64,000 bases of DNA from assembly GCF_014529945.1 (NCBI RefSeq), contig NZ_JACVFB010000004.1:124001-188000 (forward strand). The letters are read 5' to 3'. Origin of the DNA: Chitinophaga varians (GTDB lineage Bacteria; Bacteroidota; Bacteroidia; Chitinophagales; Chitinophagaceae). Under the pieces are notes generated by a model that worked only from the letters and a program-made list of their open reading frames with translations, made no database searches and had not been told where the DNA came from. Position 1 is the first letter of the stretch, and the number at the start of each line of letters is the position of its first letter. The translations under genes and the position numbers were made by a program. Shown here one piece after another: positions 35,663 to 44,658 of the stretch.

Positions 35663-38374
35663 ATGATCAGAACAGCAGCAGGCAGCATCAGGCGGCACAT
35701 ACCCTTTACCCAACAGGTAACAGCAGACGGATTTAATGTACTGGCAGCCAAAAAGCTCCGCCATGTAGCGCGGAGCGACAGGGCCGGCACGATGACCCTG
35801 TTGGACAGCCAGGAAGGCGGTCTGACAGAAAACCAGGTACAGACCAAACGCAGGTTGTTTGGTCTCAACGAGATCACCCATAAAAAAGCCCCTGCCTGGT
35901 ACAAACAATTATTACAGGCGTTCATCAACCCATTTATCGGTGTGCTGGCCGTGATTGCCATTATCTCCTTCATCATGGACGTATGGCTGGCGGCCCCGGG
36001 AGAGCAGGACTATAAAACCGTCACCGTGGTAGGCGTGATGGTAGTCCTTAGCTCCGTACTCCGCTTCTGGCAGGAATTCCGTAGCAATCGTGCTGCAGAA
36101 AAACTTAAAGGCATGGTGAAAACCACTGCCATGGTGCTGCGTAACCCGGAAGGGGCACAGGAAATACCTATTCAGCAGATTGTGCCCGGAGATATTTTTC
36201 TGTTGTCTGCCGGTGACATGATACCGGCAGATTGTCGCGTGCTGCAATCCAAAGACCTGTTTGTAAGCCAGGCGATGCTTACCGGTGAAGCGCTGCCGGT
36301 GGAGAAACAGGAATTCAGCATCGCAGACGCGGAGCGCCGTGTCCCTTTTGAACTGGAGAATATTTGTTATCTGGGCACCAACGTGGTGAGTGGCGCAGCT
36401 ACCGCCATCGCCATCAACACCGGTGACCAGACTTACTTTGGCTCTTTCAGTAAAACCCTGACCAGCAAACGGGCGGAAACCAGTTTCGATAAAGGCGTGA
36501 ACAGTGTGAGCTGGTTGCTTATCCGCTTTATGCTGGTGATGGTGCCGCTGATCTTCGTGATCAACGGACTGGTAAAACACGACTGGATCTCAGCATTGCT
36601 TTTTGCTATAGCCGTTGCCGTGGGACTTACCCCGGAAATGTTGCCCATGATCGTTACCGCCAACCTGGCCAAAGGTGCGTTGAGCATGAGCAAACGTAAA
36701 GTGATCGTGAAAAGGCTGAATGCCATCCAGAATATCGGCGCCATGGATATTCTGTGTACCGATAAAACCGGAACACTCACCATCGACAAAATAGTGTTGG
36801 AAAGGCACCTGAACGTATTGGGACAGGATGATGAAGAAGTGCTCAAATGGGCCTATCTCAATAGTTACTATCAGACAGGGCTGAGAAACCTGCTGGACCA
36901 GGCAGTGCTGGAACATGTGGAAGTACATGAGCATATTCAGGCAGGCCACCGTTTCACCAAGATAGATGAAATACCATTTGATTTCCAGCGCCGCCGTATG
37001 TCCGTGATATTGCAGCAGCGTAATGGTAAGCACCTGCTCATCTGTAAAGGTGCTGTGGAAGAGATGCTGGCCCTTTGTTCACATGCTTTTAACCCCGGAG
37101 AAGACAAAGAACTGCACTCCGAAAATGATAACGTGATGGCCCTGGACGAAGGTATGCGTAACCATATCCTTCGCATTTCCCGCAAGCTCAATGAAGAAGG
37201 GCTACGGGTATTACTGGTCGCCATTAAGGAGTTCGACAACCGTGCACTTACCTACGGCGTGGCGGATGAAAACAACATGACACTGACCGGCTTCATTGGT
37301 TTTCTGGACCCGGCCAAACCTTCAGCCCAACCGTCTATTGAAGCGTTGCAGCAGCTGGGCATTACCCTGAAAGTACTGACCGGCGACAATGAGATCGTTA
37401 CCAAAAAGATCTGCCGGGACGTAGGGATACCAGTCAACAATATCTTGCTGGGGCCGGATTTGGATAATATCAGCGATGCTGAGTTGACAAAGGAAATCGA
37501 CAATATCAGCATTTTTGCCAAACTCAGTCCGCTACAGAAAACCCGTGTGGTGAAAGTATTGCAACAGAAGGGACATACCGTTGGTTTTATGGGCGACGGT
37601 ATCAACGATGCGGCCGCATTGCGCGAAGCGGACGTGGGTATCTCTGTAGATACCGCAACGGATATAGCCAAGGAAAGTGCCGATATCATCTTGCTGGAAA
37701 AAGACCTGATGGTATTGCGGAAAGGCGTTATCTACGGCAGGCGTACGTTTGGTAACATCATCAAATATATCAAGATGACCGCCAGCAGCAATTTTGGTAA
37801 TATGTTCAGCATGTTGGGCGCGAGTGCTTTTCTGCCTTTCCTGCCCATGTTGCCTATTCAGTTGCTGGTGCAGAATCTGCTGTATGATATTTCCCAGATA
37901 GCCATTCCCTGGGACCGGATGGACAAAGCATATCTGGAAGAACCGAAGAAGTGGGATGCTTCCGGGATCGCACGGTTTATGTTTTTCATCGGGCCTATCA
38001 GTTCTATTTTCGACTACCTGACATTTGCGCTGTTGTTTTTCTTCTTCAAAGCCAATACACCGGAGCATCAGGCATTTTTCCAGAGTGGCTGGTTTATAGA
38101 GGGGCTGTTATCACAAACGCTGATCGTGCATATGATCCGTACGCGTAAAGTGCCGTTTATCCAGAGCTGGGCCACCGCGCCGGTGCTGGCGTTAACCACG
38201 CTGGTGATGGCCATTGGTATTTTGTTGCCATTCAGTCCGCTGGCGGCAGCGTTAAAAATGCAGCCGCTGCCTGTTCCGTATTTTCCTTTCCTGTTCGCTA
38301 TCCTGGCAAGCTATTGTGTGTTAACCCAATTAATTAAAAACTGGTTCATCCGGCGTTTTCACAGCTGGCTCTAG
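35663..38374 (+). CDS. mgtA: Magnesium-translocating P-type ATPase
   Basis: 903 residues, the usual length for MgtA/MgtB (P3B ATPases) that import Mg2+. The phosphorylated Asp is in ILCTDKTGTLT (Asp367), the hinge motif is GFMGDGINDAAALREADVGI (about 640-660), and about ten membrane helices are seen. The N-terminus LTENQVQTKRRLFGLNEI is the cation-ATPase N domain. It stands alone with its own leader and is followed by an inverted-repeat hairpin. Confidence 0.93.
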   Translation: MIRTAAGSIRRHIPFTQQVTADGFNVLAAKKLRHVARSDRAGTMTLLDSQEGGLTENQVQTKRRLFGLNEITHKKAPAWYKQLLQAFINPFIGVLAVIAIISFIMDVWLAAPGEQDYKTVTVVGVMVVLSSVLRFWQEFRSNRAAEKLKGMVKTTAMVLRNPEGAQEIPIQQIVPGDIFLLSAGDMIPADCRVLQSKDLFVSQAMLTGEALPVEKQEFSIADAERRVPFELENICYLGTNVVSGAATAIAINTGDQTYFGSFSKTLTSKRAETSFDKGVNSVSWLLIRFMLVMVPLIFVINGLVKHDWISALLFAIAVAVGLTPEMLPMIVTANLAKGALSMSKRKVIVKRLNAIQNIGAMDILCTDKTGTLTIDKIVLERHLNVLGQDDEEVLKWAYLNSYYQTGLRNLLDQAVLEHVEVHEHIQAGHRFTKIDEIPFDFQRRRMSVILQQRNGKHLLICKGAVEEMLALCSHAFNPGEDKELHSENDNVMALDEGMRNHILRISRKLNEEGLRVLLVAIKEFDNRALTYGVADENNMTLTGFIGFLDPAKPSAQPSIEALQQLGITLKVLTGDNEIVTKKICRDVGIPVNNILLGPDLDNISDAELTKEIDNISIFAKLSPLQKTRVVKVLQQKGHTVGFMGDGINDAAALREADVGISVDTATDIAKESADIILLEKDLMVLRKGVIYGRRTFGNIIKYIKMTASSNFGNMFSMLGASAFLPFLPMLPIQLLVQNLLYDISQIAIPWDRMDKAYLEEPKKWDASGIARFMFFIGPISSIFDYLTFALLFFFFKANTPEHQAFFQSGWFIEGLLSQTLIVHMIRTRKVPFIQSWATAPVLALTTLVMAIGILLPFSPLAAALKMQPLPVPYFPFLFAILASYCVLTQLIKNWFIRRFHSWL

Positions 38375-38382
38375 CCCAATAG

Positions 38383-38501
38383 AAATTACGAATGATGAAT
38401 GACGAATTACGAATTGAGGGTTTCCTTTTTGAGAAAGGTACTAAGTAACCTCTCTATAAGCGGACCCTCAATTCGTAATTCGCAATTTGTAGTTCGTAAT
38501 T
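38383..38501. repeat. Inverted AATTACGAATT-type repeat pair, likely bidirectional terminator
   Basis: Left arm 38383-38421 and right arm 38464-38501 are near-perfect inverted copies ending in ACCCTCAATT/AATTGAGGGT. They lie between the convergent mgtA and DinB genes; the right arm touches the DinB stop. Confidence 0.75.
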
Positions 38502-39028
38502 TATTTCACGCCGTTTGCGGAGTTCCAGGATCCCTGTTCCTTGCGGACGAAGATGATCTGTCCGGTATGATAGGCATTGTGTGCTGAGATATTGGCGATG
38601 TTTCCTGCGGCGGCAGCGAGTGTTTTCTCGTCTGCTTTTTCCACGAATGTTTCCAGTCCGGTGAGTATCTCGTCCAGTTTTTTTACGGCTGTTTCCCAGC
38701 TTGCCTGGTCTACGCTGGCAAACGTTTCGTTGTTGTCGCCATTGAAGTCTTTGACTTCTTTTCCGAGGAATTTGTTGAGCTGCCGTTCGTTCCAGAAAAC
38801 GAGGTGTTGTACCAGTTGCCCTACAGAATGGTTGCCGCTGCCATCTTTCCAGTTGGCCTGTTCGGCCGTAAGGCCTGCCACGGCAGTGTTGGCTGGCACG
38901 AACCAGTCGGCCTTGTTGTGTGTGCTGCGGAGTTGTGTCAGTAAAACAGATTTCAGGGTAGGCGTGGCCGTTTGTCCGAATACCTGAACGGACACCAGTA
39001 CCATCCATAAGGAGAGTAGCTTTCTCAT
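38501..39028 (-). CDS. DinB-family protein with signal peptide
   Basis: 175 residues with an N-terminal signal peptide (MRKLLSLWMVLVSVQVFGQ). The rest is a four-helix DinB-like bundle. Metal-ligand-type His residues occur in VGQLVQHLVFWNERQ and NISAHNAYHTGQI, the pattern of the DinB/YfiT metalloenzyme superfamily. Exported DinB homologues are common in Bacteroidota; function unknown. Confidence 0.82.
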   Translation of the reverse strand: MRKLLSLWMVLVSVQVFGQTATPTLKSVLLTQLRSTHNKADWFVPANTAVAGLTAEQANWKDGSGNHSVGQLVQHLVFWNERQLNKFLGKEVKDFNGDNNETFASVDQASWETAVKKLDEILTGLETFVEKADEKTLAAAAGNIANISAHNAYHTGQIIFVRKEQGSWNSANGVK

Positions 39029-39172
39029 AACGCTGTTGTAATTGATTTGGGGGATGAATTAATAAGATGAAGGTAGCTGCTTCGAGTGGTATGCGCAAGT
39101 GGAAATGTATGAGCGGAAAAACGAGCAACAATTCCGTTTACAGGGCGTTACAGTTATAGGAGGCTTTTTATT

Positions 39173-39691
39173 ATGACGGAATTATTGAAATGGTCTGATC
39201 GCCGCTTTCAGTTTGGACATACGGTCGACTACATTCCTTTTTTCATGGAGCGGTTGCGCTGTACAGCGCCCCGGCTGGAAGAGGCGACGGTGCGGGTGCC
39301 GGAGGACATCATGGAGATCCACGAAAATGACAAGTGGTCGGTGAAAGAGCATATTGGTCATCTTTCAGACATCGAGCTGCTACACGATAAGCGGCTGGAA
39401 GACCTGCTGGCGGGCCGTGACCTGACACCGGCTGACCCTGAAAATAAAGTCACCGTGGCAGCCCATCACAATCAATATCCGATCAATGACCTGGTTTATC
39501 ATTTTCGGCAGGTGCGGGATAATTTCCTCAAGCAGGTAGAGCATTTTTCGCCGGCAGATCTGGAGAGAAAGGCGATGCATCCGCGGTTGGGACAGGTGCT
39601 GTCGCTGGCGGACATGCTGTATTTTATTGCCGAACATGACAATCACCACCTGACGGTGGTGGCGACTTTTCTGCGTAAGCATTATCCGTGA
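39173..39691 (+). CDS. DinB-family cytosolic protein
   Basis: 172 residues, no signal peptide. KWSVKEHIGHLSDIELLHDK (about 50-70) and FIAEHDNHHLTVV near the C-terminus give the three His-type ligands of the DinB superfamily. It is divergent from the exported DinB protein next door. Possible small-thiol-dependent or metal-dependent transferase; not provable here. Confidence 0.85.
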   Translation: MTELLKWSDRRFQFGHTVDYIPFFMERLRCTAPRLEEATVRVPEDIMEIHENDKWSVKEHIGHLSDIELLHDKRLEDLLAGRDLTPADPENKVTVAAHHNQYPINDLVYHFRQVRDNFLKQVEHFSPADLERKAMHPRLGQVLSLADMLYFIAEHDNHHLTVVATFLRKHYP

Positions 39692-39701
39692 AGCAGGATA
39701 G

Positions 39702-39734
39702 AAAAAATCCCGGGTTATTTTCCCGGGATTTTTT
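39702..39734. terminator. Bidirectional terminator between DinB and the P1B ATPase
   Basis: 13-bp perfect stem (AAAAAATCCCGGG with its complement; 39702-39714 and 39722-39734) and A/T runs on both sides, serving the two convergent genes. The right half lies in the last codons of the ATPase. Confidence 0.93.
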
Positions 39735-41808
39735 TATTGTAGGCGAGAAGTCGCAGTCCGTTGAACACCACTACCAGTGTAGAGCCTTCGTGGGCCATTA
39801 CCGCCGGGCCGATGGAGGCGATGCCGGTGATGGTAAGGGGGATGAGGATGGCTACCATGCCGAGGCTCATCCAGAGGTTTTGTTTGATGATTTTGCTGGC
39901 TGTTCTGCTCAGGCCGATGGCGAAGGGCAGGAGGGTAAGTTTGTCGCCCATAAGCGCGATATCTGCCGTTTCGAGGGCCACGTCCGAACCTGCCGCGCCC
40001 ATCGCGATGCCGACGGTGCTGTTGGCCATCGCCGGTGCGTCGTTGACGCCGTCGCCTACCATGGCGACTTTATGTTCATCACGGGCCAGTTTTTGGATGG
40101 CTTCCACTTTCTGTTCCGGCAGCAGATTTCCCCAGGCGTCGGTCAGGCCGATTTGCCGGGCTACCGCATCCGCCACCTGCTGATTGTCGCCGGTGAGCAT
40201 GATCATACGCTTTATTCCTGCGCTTTTAAGCGTTTTAAGCACTTCTGCCGCTTCGGGGCGTGGAGTGTCCATCACCGCAATAATACCGGCGTAAACGGTC
40301 CCTTTTCGCACCACCATGGTCGTATGACCGCCACGTTCCAGTTCCTGTACCTGTGTGGTCAGTTCCGCAGCAGGGCGGTATTCATCGAGTGATTCAAAGA
40401 GGGCGAGGTTGCCGATGTATACGGGAGCGCCCTGCCAGGTAGCTTTGATACCTTTGCCCAGTACTGCTTCCAGTTGTTGTGCTTCCGGGAAGGAGGTGTC
40501 GCCGAGTTTGGTTTTACCATCGCGGACAATTGCCTTTGCCAGTGGGTGATCGCTGAGTGCTTCCACGGCCACGGCTGCCTGCAACAGGTCCGTTTCGCTG
40601 TTGCCGTTCATGGGTATGACGTTGGTCAACCGTGGCTTGCCTTCCGTGAGCGTACCTGTTTTATCGAAAGCTACCGCGGTGAGGTTGCCCAGGTCTTCCA
40701 GCGGCCGGCCGCCTTTGATGAGCACGCCCATGCGGGCAGCCCTGGCCACACCGCTGAGTACTGCACTCGGGGTGGAGATCGCCAGCGCACAGGGACTGGC
40801 GGCCACCAGTACAGACATAGCGCGGTAGAAGCTGGCGCTGAAGGGCTCGTCGAGCACGAGGAAAGCGAAGCATAACAGGAGCACCAGTATCAGCACTGCC
40901 GGCACGAAGATGCGCTGGAAGCGGTCGGTGAACTGCTGCGTAGGTGATTTCTGGGATTGCGCTTCATTCACCATTTTCACCAGCCGGGAAATAGTAGAGT
41001 CGCTGGCAGGCTGGCTCACCATGATTTCGAGGGAGCCGTTGCCATTGATGGAACCGGAAAATACTTTATAGCGGGCATTTAAATCTTTAACCTGTTGCAG
41101 TGCGTTAGCAGGATCTTCCACCGGCATTTTATCTACCGGAACACTTTCGCCGGTGATAGGCGCCTGGTCTACACTGCTGGTGCCGGCCACCACGATGCCA
41201 TCAGCAGATATCTTGGTGTTGGGCCTTACCACGATGATGTCGCCGGCTTTCAGCCCGGAGGTCTCTACTTCTTTGGTGCCGCCGTTGGTTTTGAGCAGTG
41301 CCGTTTTAGGCGCCAGGTCTGCCAGTGCCGTGATGGATTTACGGGCTTTTTCCATGGCGTAATGTTCCAGCGAGTGGCCGAGGCTGAAGAGGAACAACAG
41401 CAGGGCGCCTTCTTCCCATTTACCCAGAATAGCAGCGCCGGCAGCAGCTACCAGCATCAGAAAGTCGATTTCAAAACCGCCTTTGGAGATCGTTTCGATC
41501 GCTTCTTTAGCGGTGTAGAAGCCACCAAAAATGTAAGAAGCTATCAGGATGGGCAACAGTCCGCCTTCCGGCATTGTTCCCGCGGCAACGAGCGTACGTC
41601 CGAGTATCCAGGCGATAGCCAGTGTGGCGCCACACAGCAGGCTGAAATATAGTTCAGTGTTTTTACCGAATATCATCATCGTATGGGCGTGACCGTGATC
41701 ATGGTCATGATTGTGGTCATGTTTTTCTCCGGGCTTATGTTCATGGCCGCCGTTGCAGGCGTGGGCCGGTTTGGGAGAAGGAGGCGTTGCGGTCATATTT
41801 TCTTTCAT
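39715..41808 (-). CDS. P1B-4-type heavy-metal ATPase with His-rich N-terminus
   Basis: ATG 41808 gives 697 residues. A His/Asp-rich stretch (residues 15-40, repeated His-Asp/Asn-His) could bind metal. About six to eight membrane helices are present. The transport site reads Ser-Pro-Cys (residues 338-340, in ASPCALAIS), not Cys-Pro-Cys, and the last helix has HEGST. Both are the signature of the P1B-4 group (CoaT, PfeT, CtpD), which exports Co2+, Fe2+ or similar divalent ions. Phosphorylated Asp is in AFDKTGTLTEG (381) and the hinge in GDGVNDAPAM. No heavy-metal-associated (CxxC) domain is seen. Confidence 0.87.
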   Translation of the reverse strand: MKENMTATPPSPKPAHACNGGHEHKPGEKHDHNHDHDHGHAHTMMIFGKNTELYFSLLCGATLAIAWILGRTLVAAGTMPEGGLLPILIASYIFGGFYTAKEAIETISKGGFEIDFLMLVAAAGAAILGKWEEGALLLFLFSLGHSLEHYAMEKARKSITALADLAPKTALLKTNGGTKEVETSGLKAGDIIVVRPNTKISADGIVVAGTSSVDQAPITGESVPVDKMPVEDPANALQQVKDLNARYKVFSGSINGNGSLEIMVSQPASDSTISRLVKMVNEAQSQKSPTQQFTDRFQRIFVPAVLILVLLLCFAFLVLDEPFSASFYRAMSVLVAASPCALAISTPSAVLSGVARAARMGVLIKGGRPLEDLGNLTAVAFDKTGTLTEGKPRLTNVIPMNGNSETDLLQAAVAVEALSDHPLAKAIVRDGKTKLGDTSFPEAQQLEAVLGKGIKATWQGAPVYIGNLALFESLDEYRPAAELTTQVQELERGGHTTMVVRKGTVYAGIIAVMDTPRPEAAEVLKTLKSAGIKRMIMLTGDNQQVADAVARQIGLTDAWGNLLPEQKVEAIQKLARDEHKVAMVGDGVNDAPAMANSTVGIAMGAAGSDVALETADIALMGDKLTLLPFAIGLSRTASKIIKQNLWMSLGMVAILIPLTITGIASIGPAVMAHEGSTLVVVFNGLRLLAYNKKIPGK

Positions 41809-42021
41809 GATAACGCTTTTATGGGCACAAAAATGCTGTTGCACGTCATAACGTACAGGCAGTGTCAATGATGTTTTGTTATTGGAATATCATCAGGGTA
41901 TGCGGTATGATAGTAGCTCTTATCCGCATGTCACAAAATTAAGAATTCCCGCAATGCCCGCCCATTCTATTTTTACACCGTCGTTGCAAAAAGGAGGCGT
42001 TAATATCCGTAGCTTTGGACT

Positions 42022-42903
42022 ATGAAAGCGTTAACGATCACCGGCTATTCCACGGCCCTGTTTTCGACCTGGTATTTTGTAGAAGAGCTGGGCATCCTGC
42101 TGGACGCGGGAGACGGCGTAAGTGCCACTTTGTTGCAGAAAAGCAGAAAAATCAGTCATGTATTTCTTTCCCATGCCGACAGAGACCATCTGGCCGGACT
42201 ATTACAACTCAATCAACTGAATGCGCGGGATGGTTTCCCGGTTATCTGTTACCCGAGAGACGGAGGTTCGTACCCCGCGCTGGAAGCTTTTTCCAAAAGA
42301 TTTGACCCGCATGTGTCAGGGACCGTATGGATGCCAGTAGCACCGGACGATGAAATCCGTATCAAAGAGGATATACTGGTGGTGCCGTTGCGCAATGAGC
42401 ATGTGCGTGCCGCCCCGGGCGTGGTCCGTAGCCTGGGTTATAAGATCATGCAAACACGGCGTAAGTTGCGCCCTGAACTGGCAGGACTAACGCAGGAGGA
42501 TATACGAAAGATAGGCGCGGAGCAGGGAAAGGAAAAAACCACGATAGAGGTACGCCGTAACATCCTCAGTTATTCCGGAGACACGCCGGTGGCCAGTCCG
42601 GAAACCTGGCAGGATGCAGAGATATTGATTCATGAAGCTACTTTCCTCGGGGGTGATGAAGTGATTGAGCATCCCTCCTATAAGAACCTGCACAGCCGCC
42701 TCGAAGAGGTGATAGAGATGGTCAGCGCCACCCGGGTGCAACAGCTCGTGCTGGGGCATTTTTCATCGCGGTATACACATGAGCAGATAGATCAAAGTAT
42801 CCGGCAGCTATGCGAACGTTATGCTTTGAACATCCCCGTGTTCCGGGTATTGCCGGGACAAACGGTCAGGGATATATTAAAAGGCCAGCCGGTCAACCGG
42901 TAG
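42022..42903 (+). CDS. MBL-fold metallo-hydrolase, RNase Z-like
   Basis: 293 residues with the metallo-beta-lactamase motif HADRDH (His-x-Asp-x-Asp-His type with Arg inserted, near residue 51) and further His ligands (VPLRNEHV about 128, EATFLGGDEV about 210, GHFSSRYTHEQ about 250). Best fit is the ELAC/RNase Z-like branch, but the family also has non-tRNA hydrolases. Stands alone, with a 255-bp gap to the sigma factor. Confidence 0.8.
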   Translation: MKALTITGYSTALFSTWYFVEELGILLDAGDGVSATLLQKSRKISHVFLSHADRDHLAGLLQLNQLNARDGFPVICYPRDGGSYPALEAFSKRFDPHVSGTVWMPVAPDDEIRIKEDILVVPLRNEHVRAAPGVVRSLGYKIMQTRRKLRPELAGLTQEDIRKIGAEQGKEKTTIEVRRNILSYSGDTPVASPETWQDAEILIHEATFLGGDEVIEHPSYKNLHSRLEEVIEMVSATRVQQLVLGHFSSRYTHEQIDQSIRQLCERYALNIPVFRVLPGQTVRDILKGQPVNR

Positions 42904-43158
42904 GCTGATACCTCATGGCGTGACGGTGAGCCGTGCGGAATGAAAGGACGCCGTTGAGCGCTGGTTACTACCTGTTGATGTACGCCCGATGATACCTTGT
43001 CAACATCCTGCCGTCGCCACTATAAATACACCCGTGTACAGATAATTCGTTTTAGCCCGTCATCCTCAACCGCTCATCCTTTTTTATTTAAAAAAATAAT
43101 TTAAAAACTACCCTAGTTTATTAAATTATTTTTATATTGTGCTTACGCACGATGAAAT

Positions 43159-43710
43159 ATGAAGGAGCTGCTTTACCGCATACAATTTCACGATGACCAA
43201 CTGGCCTTTAAAGCTTTTTATCAGCAGCAGATGTTTCCGCTTTATCAGTTTGCCTTTGCATTCCTGAAGCAACATCAGCCAGCGGAGGAAGCTGTGAACG
43301 ACGTATTTGTGAAGCTGTGGCAGCGGCGCCATACGCTGCACGAGATAGACAACATCAAAGTATATCTTTATGTGGCGGTGAAACATACGGCGCTGAACCA
43401 GTTGAGAGCAGCCACCATCTTCGAGGAGGCGGACCTGGACAACGTTCAGGCGCCACAGGTCCGTTTTTGTGCCGGCGCTGAGCAGCTACTCCTCACGCAT
43501 GAGCTGCAGGACGCCATCGCAGCAGCCATCCGCCAGTTGCCACCCAAATGCAGAATGATCTTCAAACTGATAAAAGAAGACGGGCTGTCTTATAAAGAAG
43601 TAGCCGGCATACTCAACATTTCTCCCAAAACGGTAGATGCGCAACTCATGATCGCCCTCAAAAAACTGTCGGCTTCGCTTCAACCCTTCCTGCAACATAC
43701 AACTGTCTGA
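43159..43710 (+). CDS. ECF-family RNA polymerase sigma factor
   Basis: 183-residue sigma-70 factor with sigma2 (EEAVNDVFVKLWQRRHTL, about 35-55) and sigma4 (LSYKEVAGILNISPKTVDAQ, about 145-165) regions. The Bacteroidota ECF subgroup pairs with FecR anti-sigma factors to control SusCD-type loci. Here the FecR gene follows, but only after a 948-bp insert-like stretch. Confidence 0.93.
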   Translation: MKELLYRIQFHDDQLAFKAFYQQQMFPLYQFAFAFLKQHQPAEEAVNDVFVKLWQRRHTLHEIDNIKVYLYVAVKHTALNQLRAATIFEEADLDNVQAPQVRFCAGAEQLLLTHELQDAIAAAIRQLPPKCRMIFKLIKEDGLSYKEVAGILNISPKTVDAQLMIALKKLSASLQPFLQHTTV

Positions 43711-43860
43711 CTGCGGTATTTTCTCACACCCGTTTTGTAAATTGTTGCTTATTCGATTTTGCTGCCACACTAAAAACCTGCATTGTTGTCTGGATAAGGG
43801 AAAGCTGAAAACCTTCAGAAAAGAGTAGGCGCCATGTTTTTCGCGTTAAACCAATTTGTT

Positions 43861-43998
43861 ATGAAAAAGAAAACCAAAAAGAAACTCGACGTTTCCAAAC
43901 TCAGAATTGTAAAATTGAATGATCCCGGCCAGCAGAAAGCCGAGAAAGCAACTATTCCTCCAAATACATTCTGGTGCACCACCACCGGTCTCGTATAA
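43861..43998 (+). CDS. Lanthipeptide-like (pinensin-type) precursor peptide, 45 aa
   Basis: Forty-five-codon gene (ATG 43861, TAA 43996-43998). The leader is very basic (Met-Lys-Lys-Lys-Thr-Lys-Lys-Lys) then LDVSKLRIVKLND, matching the KLxLxKxxIxxLN-like leader pattern of Bacteroidota class I lanthipeptide precursors. Residues 30-45 (Ala, Thr-Ile-Pro-Pro-Asn-Thr-Phe-Trp, Cys39, three Thr, Gly-Leu-Val) form a candidate core with Thr for dehydration and one Cys for a thioether. It has its own terminator downstream. No LanB/LanC dehydratase or cyclase, protease or exporter is in the window, so a distant modification locus is needed. Assignment from pattern memory. Confidence 0.55.
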   Translation: MKKKTKKKLDVSKLRIVKLNDPGQQKAEKATIPPNTFWCTTTGLV

Positions 43999-44028
43999 AC
44001 CGAAAAAAAACAACAACGAACAACGATG

Positions 44029-44056
44029 GGCCGGCCTTTGGGTCGGCCTGTTTTTT
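44029..44056 (+). terminator. Terminator after the lanthipeptide-like gene
   Basis: 8-bp stem (GGCCGGCC, 44029-44036, with GGTCGGCC 44041-44048, one G-U pair), 4-nt loop and T6 run, 31 bp past the precursor stop. Confidence 0.85.
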
Positions 44057-44232
44057 GGGCAGTATTTCGGGTTGATTATTTGCTGCTGTTCCTGCGTTCT
44101 CACATTCTCGCCGCCGCGTCTCTATGTCTCCATGTTTCCATGTTTCCTGCGTCTCCACGTCTCCCGCATTCCAGAGCGCTCCTTTTTCCACATTTCCCAC
44201 GTTCCCGGATTTTTGCGAATGACCCCCGGGTT

Positions 44233-44269
44233 CCCAGGGCTGAAGCCCCGGGCTAAGATTATTGTTCAA
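44233..44269 (+). repeat. REP-like palindromic element, copy 3
   Basis: CCCAGGGCTGAAGCCCCGGG core, then a CTAAGATTATTGTTCAA tail, same layout and orientation as copy 1. Confidence 0.8.
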
Positions 44270-44471
44270 TTTCTTTCGGATGGCAGCTGTTGTTATTTAG
44301 GCGGAGCAGTATTGTAAGCTACAGTCTTAGCATATCAATTTTAAATGTAAGACATTGCTAATGATGCTTCAATCCAGTTGCCGGCTGTTATTATTGATGT
44401 GTGCTCAATCATAGTATTTCTGAGCTATCGCTATTAAGCATAAACGAAAGAACTTATCATTAGAAAGAGCC

Positions 44472-44506
44472 TGAATAACATCGTAGCACAGGGCTTCAGC
44501 CCTGGG
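44472..44506 (-). repeat. REP-like palindromic element, copy 4
   Basis: Inverted copy: TGAATAACATCGTAGCA tail, then CAGGGCTTCAGCCCTGGG core. Confidence 0.8.
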
Positions 44507-44548
44507 AAATCGAATCGTGGATCTAATAATGAATTTAACGGAAGAAAT

Positions 44549-44581
44549 TTAACTCCATGTTGCCAGGGTTTCAGCCCTGGG
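44549..44581 (-). repeat. REP-like palindromic element, copy 5
   Basis: Inverted, slightly worn copy: CCATGTTGCCAGGG then TTTCAGCCCTGGG, about 75 bp before the fecR start. Confidence 0.7.
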
Positions 44582-44658
44582 ATAAATTTTTTTTTCTCTT
44601 TTAGGGAATCTGCTTTTTATCTGTGTCCTTTTCGCAGGTAATACTATCTAACCATTCA

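Larger units (their letters stand above)
43999..44658. other. Repeat-rich gap between precursor and FecR gene (660 bp)
   Basis: Holds the terminator at 44029, a low-complexity TCTCC/CATG stretch (44085-44220), three REP-like palindromes (44233, 44472, 44549) and the likely fecR promoter. No further gene is supported. Confidence 0.75.

Noticed and set aside
43952..44269. Minus-strand frame antisense to the lanthipeptide-like gene
   Set aside because: Made from the degenerate TCTCC/CATG repeats; low-complexity and without a motif.
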